In this document: piece after piece, positions 1 through 5,498 of the stretch | Numbering within the stretch: the first letter of the stretch is position 1 | Layout of the letters: the number at the start of each line of letters is the position of its first letter | NCBI GenBank assembly: GCA_017453085.1 | Contig: JAFTKV010000004.1 | Location: forward strand, 1-5,522 | DNA length: 5,522 nt | Origin: Clostridia bacterium | GTDB taxonomy: Bacteria > Bacillota > Clostridia > Oscillospirales > CAG-272 | Direction: 5' to 3' | Notes under the pieces: generated by a model | What the model saw: the letters and a program-made list of their open reading frames with translations, nothing else | Database searches by the model: none | Told to the model about the DNA's origin: nothing | Program-made: the position numbers and the translations under genes

Positions 1-113
1 GTCATCGGTAGTCGTTTGAGAAAATCATACCATAGATGCTTCTCTTCAGGAGTCATGTGCTTTCGAAGAGCTTGCGCATTGGATACGAGTTTGGAATTAT
101 ATTTATATATCAT
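1..113 (-). CDS. DUF559 (Vsr-like) endonuclease-domain protein, N-terminal part only
   Basis: Reading the minus strand from an ATG at 113-111 gives 37 complete codons before the window edge. The peptide opens MIYKYNSKLVSNAQALRK and continues HMTPEEKHLWYDFLKRLPM. The pattern YNSKL...A..LRK.MT.EE..LWY.FL is the characteristic opening of DUF559 proteins, which are small (about 110-130 residue) proteins with a fold related to very-short-patch-repair (Vsr) endonucleases. The catalytic part lies beyond the left edge, so activity cannot be judged. No clear Shine-Dalgarno sequence precedes the ATG, and the reading frame stays open for some distance upstream. I chose this ATG because it fits the usual N-terminus of the family. 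The gene lies 41 nt downstream of a palindromic repeat and in the same direction as the cdaA operon. The cellular role of DUF559 proteins is not established; a nuclease function is inferred from the fold family. Confidence 0.8.
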   Translation of the reverse strand, partial: MIYKYNSKLVSNAQALRKHMTPEEKHLWYDFLKRLPM

Positions 114-154
114 AGGTTGTTTTCGTTGGGTGCATAATGGGTTAATCGGTGCAG

Positions 155-342
155 ACGGTGCTCTCCTCATCCACCGCTCCGCGCTCCCCATTCCCCGCTG
201 GGGAAGGCTACCAAGGCGCATCTTTCGGTGTACGAATGCAAGTGAATACGGAAAATATCGCGCAGTAAGGGAACGACTTCCACAACCCCGGCCTTCTCCA
301 GCGGAGAAGGTGCCCCAAAGGGGCGGATGAGGAGAGCCCCGT
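155..342. repeat. MITE-like palindromic interspersed repeat with 18-nt terminal inverted repeats
   Basis: The left end ACGGTGCTCTCCTCATCC (155-172) and the right end GGATGAGGAGAGCCCCGT (325-342) are inverted copies that match at 17 of 18 positions. Just inside each end is a further hairpin: TTCCCC/GGGGAA at 191-205 on the left, and CCTTCTCC/GGAGAAGG (292-310) plus GCCCC/GGGGC (312-324) on the right. The whole unit is about 188 bp, codes for nothing convincing, and fills the gap between the oxidoreductase stop and the DUF559 start. I recognise the CTCATCC...CCTTCTCC...GGAGAAGG layout as resembling interspersed repeats common in Oscillospiraceae-type genomes, from memory and not from a search. 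No target-site duplication is evident at the flanks. It could be a non-autonomous transposon or a REP/BIME-like element. Confidence 0.7.
292..324. repeat. Tandem perfect hairpins in the right arm of the palindromic element
   Basis: CCTTCTCC (292-299) pairs with GGAGAAGG (303-310) across a 3-nt loop. Directly beside it GCCCC (312-316) pairs with GGGGC (320-324), also across a 3-nt loop. In RNA from the upstream minus-strand operon these would form two stable stem-loops soon after the oxidoreductase stop codon. Neither is followed by a run of T on the minus strand, so they do not look like a standard intrinsic terminator, although they could protect the 3' end of the mRNA. Confidence 0.6.
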
Positions 343-364
343 TTCCGCCAACTATAATTTCCTC

Positions 365-1951
365 TCACACCCCGTACACCACCGCGATAGCGGTAGCCAG
401 CCCGTCGGTAGCGGCGGAGGTGATGCCGCCTGCATAGCCGGCACCCTCTCCACAGGGGTAGAGCCCGGGATGTCCCACCGCCCGTCGGTCGATCCCACGC
501 AGGATCCGCAGTGGGGCGGAGGTGCGAGTCTCCAAACCGGTGAGCAGCGCATCGGGTGCATCAAAGCCACGGATCTGGCGAGCAAATCGACGGATGCCCA
601 CCTCCAGCAAATCGCCTGCGAAGGACGGCAGGATCGTGTGCAAATCGCATAGGGCATAGTGATCGCCGCCCCGATAGGTGGAACCGATGCGGGAGGGTGC
701 ACTGCCCTGCTTCCCCGAGAGGAAATCGCCCACCGTTTGCAGAGGAGCATTGTAATTTTTGCCCCCTGCCGCAAATACCGCTCTTTCCAGCCTCCGCTGA
801 AATTCGATGGCTCCTTCGGGCGTGCCGCCGAAGTCGGAGGGCAGGACGGACACCGCCAGCGCACTGTTGGAGTTTATTCCGTCGCGGGCGGCGTTTGACA
901 TTCCGTTGGTGACCACGCCCCCCTCCTCAGAGGAGGATGCCATCACCGTTCCGCCGGGACACATACAGAAGCTGTACACGCCCCGCTCGCCCTGACGGTA
1001 GGAGAGATTATACTCGGCAGGAGGCAGCTGATCCGCCGCCTTGCCGTACATTGCATAGTTGATATCCGCCTGCAGATGCTCAATCCGCACGCCTACCGAA
1101 AAGGGCTTCGCCTCGATGGTATAGCCCTCCTCAATGAGATAGCGGTAGGTGTCTCTGGCAGAATGGCCGATGGCAAGGATGATCGTATCGGTGCCGATCT
1201 CGCCGCTGTCGGTGATTGCGGCAATTACCTCGCCAACAAGCCCCGTGCGGATGCCCGTCAGCTTGGTGCGATAGCGGATCTCGCCGCCCAGCGAGCGGAT
1301 GCGCTCTGCGATCCCTTCCACGATGGCGGGCAAGCGGTCGCTGCCGATGTGCGGGCGGGCGTTCACCAGAATATCGGGATCTGCGCCAAACTCGCACAGA
1401 CGGCGCAGAACGTAGCTGCATTTTGAATCGTTGATGCGGGTGATCAGCTTGCCGTCGGAAAAGGTGCCGGCTCCGCCGGCACCGAATTGGATGTTGGAAT
1501 CAGAGTCCAGCTTACCCGTTTGCAAAAACTGCTCCACACGGGCGGTGCGGGCAAAGACGTCGTCGCCCCGCTCCAGCACGATGGGGCGGCAGCCCTCCTC
1601 GGCAAGGAGCAACGCGGCAAACATTCCCGCAGGGCCAAAGCCCACGACCACGGGACGGGGCGCATCGGCGGGACGCTTGCGAACTGCCCCTGCAGGGATC
1701 AGCTCCTCCTCCCGCAGGATCACCGCTCCCAGCTTTTCCAGCTGCTTGGGGGAGGGCTTCCCCGAGATCTCGGCTGCCACCGAGCAGACGTAGCAGATCT
1801 CGTCCTTTTTGCGGGCATCCACCGATCGCTTGGTCAGCGCAAGGCGTTCGGCCTTCAGCCCAACCGCGCGCAGCTTTGCTTCGGCAGAGGCCAGCGCACT
1901 GCCCTGCGGATCCTGCAGGCTCGCCTTGAGATTATGGATCAGCAGCTTCAT
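365..1951 (-). CDS. FAD-dependent oxidoreductase, COG2509-type NAD(P)/FAD-dependent dehydrogenase
   Basis: This 528-residue protein has a roughly 95-residue N-terminal domain followed by a Rossmann dinucleotide-binding motif, VVVGFGPAGMFAAL, with GxGxxG at residues 104-109. An acidic residue for the FAD ribose lies near E127 (IVLERGD). A C-terminal FAD-binding motif, GLYPCGEGAGYAGGI, occupies about 496-510. Mid-protein blocks such as IQFGAGGAGTFSDGKL (154-169) and the FCMCPGGTV segment (328-336) are typical of the COG2509 family, whose substrate is unknown. The ATG overlaps the cdaR stop by 4 nt (ATGA), with GAGG at 1959-1962 as a modest ribosome binding site, so translation is probably coupled. 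In Clostridia, as I recall, this family often sits between cdaR and glmM. The length is normal for the family and the frame is intact. The family assignment is firm; the reaction is not known. Confidence 0.9.
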   Translation of the reverse strand: MKLLIHNLKASLQDPQGSALASAEAKLRAVGLKAERLALTKRSVDARKKDEICYVCSVAAEISGKPSPKQLEKLGAVILREEELIPAGAVRKRPADAPRPVVVGFGPAGMFAALLLAEEGCRPIVLERGDDVFARTARVEQFLQTGKLDSDSNIQFGAGGAGTFSDGKLITRINDSKCSYVLRRLCEFGADPDILVNARPHIGSDRLPAIVEGIAERIRSLGGEIRYRTKLTGIRTGLVGEVIAAITDSGEIGTDTIILAIGHSARDTYRYLIEEGYTIEAKPFSVGVRIEHLQADINYAMYGKAADQLPPAEYNLSYRQGERGVYSFCMCPGGTVMASSSEEGGVVTNGMSNAARDGINSNSALAVSVLPSDFGGTPEGAIEFQRRLERAVFAAGGKNYNAPLQTVGDFLSGKQGSAPSRIGSTYRGGDHYALCDLHTILPSFAGDLLEVGIRRFARQIRGFDAPDALLTGLETRTSAPLRILRGIDRRAVGHPGLYPCGEGAGYAGGITSAATDGLATAIAVVYGV

Positions 1952-3303
1952 TGCGCCGCCTCAAGAGGAGCGATCTCGTGATCCAGATTTCCTATCACGT
2001 CCTCTGACGGAGGGGTGTCGTCGTAATCGGAGATCTCCACTGCATACACGTATGCCCGCAGATTTTCGGTAAAGACCGCCGTCATAGCGGAAACGGTGCC
2101 CTCGGGCTGCTCGGTGTCCGCATAGACGGTAATATCCCTCGCCGTCAAAGCCTGCACGATGGCAGCCACATCGGTGCTCACACCGCGCACGGTGACCGTG
2201 ACGCTGCCAACAGCCTCGCTGCCTCGCAGAACGGGCACCTGCTTTACCACGTGAGTGGGAAGTGCGGACAGATCAAACTCTGCATTCACGTTGGCCAGCG
2301 GAATGTTATGCACGTCGCTGATCTTCAGACCGTCCACCTTCAACTCGAAAATGCTCTTTTGGTTAGAGGAAAGCTTGGTCTCATCCACCACCGCAACGGT
2401 GAGGAACTCGGTGGAATCCACCGTTTTGGGATCGCCCTCGATCACCGCAATCGCGGGAGAGAGCTTGTATTGCTCGGCCGTCAGATAGCCGTGCTTGCCC
2501 TGCACCTTCAAGGGAACGGTCTTGGACTTCAGCACTTCCACGCTGATCTTGATCTGACCTGCCTCCCGAATGGTAAGAGCGCTGTCAGTAATGATATTCC
2601 CCTTGGAATCCAGCAGATAGGGGGTGGCGGTAACGGTAAAGCTGCCGTTTGCATCGCCGATCACGTCGCTGCGCAGCTCCACGCCTGCCACCTTTTGCAG
2701 GGACATGGTGGGGCCCTCCACCGTCAGCGTGTCTACGCTGAGCGCAGTGTCCCCGAAGAAGCAGCCGTCCGAAAGAGTCCAGCCCCGCAGAGAGAGATTC
2801 TCCTCGCTAATCGTGATCGTCTTCTGTGCCGTACGGTCTACCTCCACCACCACCTGGCTCACCGATTGGGAGACCACGGTGATGCCGCTGGGAACGTCCA
2901 CGTAGACCTTCAACTCGTACTCGCCTGCGGCGTCGATCTCTGCAAGGCTGACGTAAGCCTTCACCTGCTCGGCGGTAACCGCCCGCAGATCCTGGCGATT
3001 GCCCATCAGGCGCACGTTCAGGGTGTCGATGCTGATGGCCTGCACCACCAGCCCGTATTCGCTGCGCATCGACTCCTCGCCGTTGCAAACCACGGGGATC
3101 AGGCTGAAATCCTGCTCCTCGGAAACGGTGGTGGTGCTGACCACGTAGGTCCACAAAAGGAGTGCCGCTAAAACCGCCAGAATTCTGGCGATCATATCAA
3201 ATTTTCGATTCTTCTGCACGGTATAATCCACGTGCCGATTGTCGCCGCCCTCCTCGGCGGGAACGGAACCTCCCGAAAAGAAGGCTTTGATCTTATTCCA
3301 CAT
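1948..3303 (-). CDS. cdaR: CdaR (YbbR-repeat) regulator of the diadenylate cyclase
   Basis: The 451-residue protein begins with about 37 cytoplasmic residues, then one membrane segment at about 38-56 (ILAVLAALLLWTYVV). A long extracytoplasmic part follows. This reads as about four YbbR-type beta-rich repeats at roughly 62-158, 159-258, 259-347 and 350-423. Repeat boundaries are marked by phrases such as VVVEVDRTAQKTI and ISVEVLKSKTVPLKV. The C-terminus is short and acidic. In characterised Firmicutes CdaR binds CdaA and modulates c-di-AMP synthesis; that role is taken from the family and operon position, not shown here. The gene starts 14 nt after cdaA, with AAGGAGG overlapping the cdaA stop codon, and ends by overlapping the oxidoreductase start. 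Sequence conservation in this family is low, so repeat edges are approximate. Confidence 0.9.
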   Translation of the reverse strand: MWNKIKAFFSGGSVPAEEGGDNRHVDYTVQKNRKFDMIARILAVLAALLLWTYVVSTTTVSEEQDFSLIPVVCNGEESMRSEYGLVVQAISIDTLNVRLMGNRQDLRAVTAEQVKAYVSLAEIDAAGEYELKVYVDVPSGITVVSQSVSQVVVEVDRTAQKTITISEENLSLRGWTLSDGCFFGDTALSVDTLTVEGPTMSLQKVAGVELRSDVIGDANGSFTVTATPYLLDSKGNIITDSALTIREAGQIKISVEVLKSKTVPLKVQGKHGYLTAEQYKLSPAIAVIEGDPKTVDSTEFLTVAVVDETKLSSNQKSIFELKVDGLKISDVHNIPLANVNAEFDLSALPTHVVKQVPVLRGSEAVGSVTVTVRGVSTDVAAIVQALTARDITVYADTEQPEGTVSAMTAVFTENLRAYVYAVEISDYDDTPPSEDVIGNLDHEIAPLEAAQ

Positions 3304-3311
3304 AGCAAATT

Positions 3312-3318
3312 CCTCCTT
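3312..3318 (-). promoter_or_regulatory. cdaR ribosome binding site overlapping the cdaA stop
   Basis: The minus strand reads AAGGAGG, 8 nt before the cdaR ATG at 3303. Its first base is the last base of the cdaA TAA codon (3320-3318). The arrangement fixes the cdaR start and suggests ribosomes pass directly from cdaA to cdaR. Confidence 0.85.
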
Positions 3319-4169
3319 TACGCCTCGGGGGTATCGTCGGAGCCGTCCGCATCCTGCTTCCGCTTATTCTGCGCAGAGCGATTGGGCGAGAGCTCCTGCA
3401 TCAGCTCGTTGTACAGCTTCCGATAGTCGTAATTGCGCTGGAGCTGACCCTCCTTGGCCAGTGAAATGATGCCGGTCTCCTCGCTGACCACCACCACGAT
3501 GGCGTCGCTGTTCTCGCTCATGCCGATAGCGGCGCGGTGGCGAGTACCGAAATCACGGTCGATGTCGTTGTTGGTGGGCAGGGGCAGGAAGCAGCCCGCC
3601 GCATAGAGTCTGCCCTCGCGGACGATCAGCGCACCGTCGTGCAAAGGGGCTTTATTGAAGAAGATGTTCTTGATCATGCGGGGGGAAATATCGGCGTTGA
3701 GAACGGTACCGCTGCGGATATACTCGCCCAGCTTGGTAGAACGCTCGAACACGATCAGCGCACCGGTCTTATCCAGCGCAAGGTCGCAAACGGCGGTGCA
3801 GACCGCCTCGGTCTGCTGGGAAAGCTGCTCCATCTGCTTGGCATCGCCTTGGGAAATGATGCCGCGGATGCCGCCCACCTGCACGCCGCCGATCTTCTCC
3901 AGTGCGGAGCGGAGCTCGGGCTGGAACAGGATGATCATGGCGATAATTCCCACCTGGAAGAGATTTTGCATCAAAAATCCGATGACGGGCAGCTCGAAGG
4001 CAGCGCCTGCGATCTCCAGCAGCACCAGCAAAAACACGCCCACCGCCAGCTTACCGGCGCGACGCTCTCTGATGAATTTGATGGCGTAGTAAAAGATGAC
4101 CGAGGTCAGCAAAATATCGATAAAATCTATGAGATCCATCATTTGGAACAGTTCCAACAGTCTGCTCAT
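3318..4169 (-). CDS. cdaA: CdaA membrane diadenylate cyclase (c-di-AMP synthase)
   Basis: CdaA condenses two ATP into the second messenger c-di-AMP, which controls potassium and osmolyte uptake and cell-wall homeostasis in Firmicutes. The 283-residue protein has three hydrophobic membrane segments at about 16-33, 41-57 and 60-82. The family phrase FQPELRSALEKIG follows at 82-94, and then the DAC catalytic domain. Both catalytic signatures are present: DGA at 178-180 (in APLHDGALIV) and RHR at 210-212 (in GTRHRAAIG). The enzyme should therefore be active. The last 25 or so residues are charged and poorly conserved. The start is well supported by AAGGAGG seven nt upstream and a consensus promoter about 45 nt before the gene. 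It is the first gene of the cdaA-cdaR-oxidoreductase operon. Its length is close to that of other CdaA proteins. Confidence 0.97.
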   Translation of the reverse strand: MSRLLELFQMMDLIDFIDILLTSVIFYYAIKFIRERRAGKLAVGVFLLVLLEIAGAAFELPVIGFLMQNLFQVGIIAMIILFQPELRSALEKIGGVQVGGIRGIISQGDAKQMEQLSQQTEAVCTAVCDLALDKTGALIVFERSTKLGEYIRSGTVLNADISPRMIKNIFFNKAPLHDGALIVREGRLYAAGCFLPLPTNNDIDRDFGTRHRAAIGMSENSDAIVVVVSEETGIISLAKEGQLQRNYDYRKLYNELMQELSPNRSAQNKRKQDADGSDDTPEA

Positions 4170-4176
4170 GACAGCC

Positions 4177-4183
4177 CCTCCTT
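4177..4183 (-). promoter_or_regulatory. cdaA ribosome binding site
   Basis: The minus strand reads AAGGAGG, a full match to the anti-Shine-Dalgarno, 7 nt before the ATG at 4169. It decides the cdaA start. Confidence 0.88.
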
Positions 4184-4214
4184 GGATGCTACTGAAAAAT
4201 ATTTATTCATCATA

Positions 4215-4243
4215 ATTATACCGCAAATCGCCGTCTGTGTCAA
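4215..4243 (-). promoter_or_regulatory. Perfect-consensus SigA promoter of the cdaA operon
   Basis: On the minus strand TTGACA (4243-4238) and TATAAT (4220-4215) are separated by exactly 17 nt, so every position matches the housekeeping consensus. Transcription should start near 4208, giving a leader of about 39 nt. That is too short for a riboswitch. Strong constitutive expression is inferred. Confidence 0.9.
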
Positions 4244-4253
4244 CCGTTCCCGC

Positions 4254-4273
4254 AAAAAATAGCCGGATTTTTT
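4254..4273. promoter_or_regulatory. A-tract/T-tract inverted repeat upstream of the cdaA promoter (possible UP element)
   Basis: AAAAAAT (4254-4260) and ATTTTTT (4267-4273) are perfect inverted copies around AGCCGG. They lie 10-30 bp upstream of the cdaA -35 box, between it and the terminator of the radical SAM gene. The position and A/T tracts fit an UP element contacted by the RNA polymerase alpha subunit. A repressor site is possible, but nothing identifies a regulator. Confidence 0.35.
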
Positions 4274-4287
4274 CGAACGCCACCCAC

Positions 4288-4314
4288 AAAAATCCCCCGA
4301 CCGCAGTCGGGGGA
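4288..4314 (-). terminator. Intrinsic terminator of the radical SAM gene
   Basis: CCCCCGAC (4294-4301) and GTCGGGGG (4306-4313) form a perfect GC-rich 8-bp stem with a 4-nt loop, extended by a T-A pair (4293/4314). On the minus strand the stem is followed by a run of five T (4292-4288). It lies 14 nt past the TAA of the radical SAM gene and before the cdaA promoter, so it insulates the two transcription units. Confidence 0.92.
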
Positions 4315-4327
4315 GGTAAGGATCAGT

Positions 4328-5293
4328 TTAGTCGGTTTTGCTCTGCCAATGCTTGCCCTGATAGCTCCCCCGTCGATGCAGCTCCTTGTCGATCTCGTTC
4401 ATTACCACGAACTTTTGGCGGCTCCAAAGAGGTGCCAGCAACAGGTCGGGCGGGCCATCGCCGGTGATGCGCTCCACCACGGTTTCGGGCGGCAACAGCT
4501 CCAGCGTATCGCAGACGATCTGCACGTAGTCGGCAAGCTCCATCGGCGTGTACGAGCCGCTCTCCCACAGATCGGCAAGAGCGGTGTCTTTGAGGACGTG
4601 GAGCAGATGCAGCTTCACCGCAAAGGGGCGAAGTGCCGCCACCGCGCGCGCGGTCTCCAGCATATCGGCACGGCTCTCCCCGGGCAGCCCCTCGATGAGA
4701 TGGATGCAAACGTCCAGCCCGTCCAGCAGATGATAGCCTCGGAGAAACTCCTCAAAGGTATGGCAGCGGTTGATGAGCGCGGCGGTGCGGTCGTTTGCGG
4801 TCTGCAGACCCAGCTCCACCGTCAGGCGGGTGCGAGCTGCAAACTCCCGCAGGAGATCGGCAATGACAGACGAGATGCAATCGGCACGGGTAGCCACGGC
4901 CAGCCCCACTACGCCGGGCTGAGCGATCGCCTCCTCCCACAACGCCCGCAGGCGATCCACGGGGGCGTAGGTGTTGGTGTGAGCCTGGAAGTAGGGGATG
5001 TAGCCCACTGGCTTCCACTTATCGGACATGGCGGCAACACCTGCCCGAAATTGTTCTGTGACCGACAGCGTCGCCTCGGGAGCGAAATCGCCGCTTCCTC
5101 GGGAGGAGCAGTAGATGCAGCCACCCACGCCCCGCGTGCCATCCAGATTGGGGCAGGTAAAGCCCGCATCCAGCGGGATCTTGGCGACCTTTCCGCCGTA
5201 GGTGTGGCGAAGATAGTAGTCGTAGGTATAGAATCGGCGGTTGGTGTCGGAATAAGGGAATGGATTTTGCATAGCTTGGGTGAGGGTTTTCAT
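4328..5293 (-). CDS. TIGR01212 family radical SAM protein (YtqA/YhcC-like)
   Basis: The 321-residue protein carries the family's [4Fe-4S]-binding cysteines at C47, C59 and C62 in the spacing Cx11CxxC (FTCPNLDG...GGCIYC). YIPYFQAHTNTYAP (98-111) and the VELGLQTAND segment (159-168) follow, both typical of TIGR01212 enzymes. It should bind S-adenosylmethionine and start a radical reaction in the cytoplasm. B. subtilis YtqA has, as I recall, been linked to mnm5s2U tRNA wobble modification; applying that here is an inference. The usual methyltransferase partner YtqB is not adjacent. The start is supported by GGAG six nt upstream and a promoter giving a leader of about 22 nt; Met8 is a less likely alternative. 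The gene is monocistronic, with its own promoter and terminator. Length and frame are normal for the family. Confidence 0.92.
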   Translation of the reverse strand: MKTLTQAMQNPFPYSDTNRRFYTYDYYLRHTYGGKVAKIPLDAGFTCPNLDGTRGVGGCIYCSSRGSGDFAPEATLSVTEQFRAGVAAMSDKWKPVGYIPYFQAHTNTYAPVDRLRALWEEAIAQPGVVGLAVATRADCISSVIADLLREFAARTRLTVELGLQTANDRTAALINRCHTFEEFLRGYHLLDGLDVCIHLIEGLPGESRADMLETARAVAALRPFAVKLHLLHVLKDTALADLWESGSYTPMELADYVQIVCDTLELLPPETVVERITGDGPPDLLLAPLWSRQKFVVMNEIDKELHRRGSYQGKHWQSKTD

Positions 5294-5299
5294 AAGCGG

Positions 5300-5303
5300 C
5301 TCC
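5300..5303 (-). promoter_or_regulatory. Ribosome binding site of the radical SAM gene
   Basis: The minus strand reads GGAG with a 6-nt spacer to the ATG at 5293. It is modest but well spaced and supports Met1 over Met8. Confidence 0.7.
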
Positions 5304-5322
5304 GTGAGGGGGATTTGTGGTT

Positions 5323-5352
5323 ATTGTAGCACAGATCGGGGGAGATTGTCAA
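5323..5352 (-). promoter_or_regulatory. SigA promoter with extended -10 for the radical SAM gene
   Basis: On the minus strand a perfect TTGACA (5352-5347) lies 18 nt from TACAAT (5328-5323). The -10 box is preceded by TGC, giving the extended -10 form TGnTACAAT. The predicted start is near 5316, about 22 nt before the ATG. Confidence 0.88.
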
Positions 5353-5423
5353 GGGAGAAAAAGATGTTCGCACAGACCTGTTGTAGAGTTACAATAGATG
5401 TGAGACCAAAAGTAAAAAAGAAA

Positions 5424-5452
5424 TAGAAAAAGTGATCGAGTCATGTTAAAAT
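5424..5452 (+). promoter_or_regulatory. Candidate promoter of the right-edge ORF
   Basis: TAGAAA (5424-5429, 4 of 6 to consensus) is separated by 17 nt from TAAAAT (5447-5452, 5 of 6). The -10 is preceded by TGT, giving an extended -10. Transcription would begin near 5459, inside the loop of the 5430-5496 hairpin, so the element's own mRNA would lack the left arm. Confidence 0.45.
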
Positions 5453-5496
5453 AATGTTACCCCTAACAAAACCTAACAGAAAGGACTCAATCACTT
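5430..5496. repeat. Fold-back inverted repeat flanking the start region of the right-edge ORF
   Basis: AAGTGATCGAGTC (5430-5442) and GACTCAATCACTT (5484-5496) are inverted copies matching at 12 of 13 positions, separated by 41 nt. The right arm overlaps the end of AAGGA (5481-5485), the only Shine-Dalgarno candidate, and ends 2 nt before the ATG. Inside the loop are a second small palindrome, TGTTA/TAACA (5455-5468), and two adjacent 10-nt copies, CCTAACAAAA and CCTAACAGAA (5462-5481). Confidence 0.65.
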
Positions 5497-5498
5497 CC

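Noticed and set aside
16..330. Plus-strand 104-codon open frame at the left end
   Set aside because: It runs across the start of the minus-strand DUF559 gene and nearly all of the palindromic repeat, has no ribosome binding site, and its peptide resembles no family I know.
155..342. CRISPR array or tRNA-like structure in the left intergenic region
   Set aside because: The repeats are inverted, not regularly spaced direct repeats, and there is no cloverleaf; a MITE/REP-like palindrome explains them better.
353..358. TATAAT on the plus strand just left of the oxidoreductase stop
   Set aside because: There is no -35 box at proper spacing and no plus-strand gene downstream; it is probably chance in a short AT-rich gap.
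2251..3171. Plus-strand 306-codon open frame antisense to cdaR
   Set aside because: A histidine-, leucine- and glycine-rich peptide typical of the complement of a GC-rich gene. It lies wholly inside cdaR and lacks a plausible start signal.
4170..4208. Possible c-di-AMP (ydaO-type) riboswitch in the cdaA leader
   Set aside because: The predicted leader is only about 39 nt, far too short for that riboswitch, and no matching structure is visible.
3537..4262. Plus-strand 241-codon open frame antisense to cdaA
   Set aside because: It is the shadow of cdaA, whose catalytic motifs, promoter and ribosome binding site are unambiguous.
4349..5329. Plus-strand 326-codon open frame slightly longer than the radical SAM gene
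   Set aside because: The opposite strand has the radical SAM cysteine motif, promoter, ribosome binding site and terminator. The plus-strand product has no recognisable domain and runs into the minus-strand promoter.
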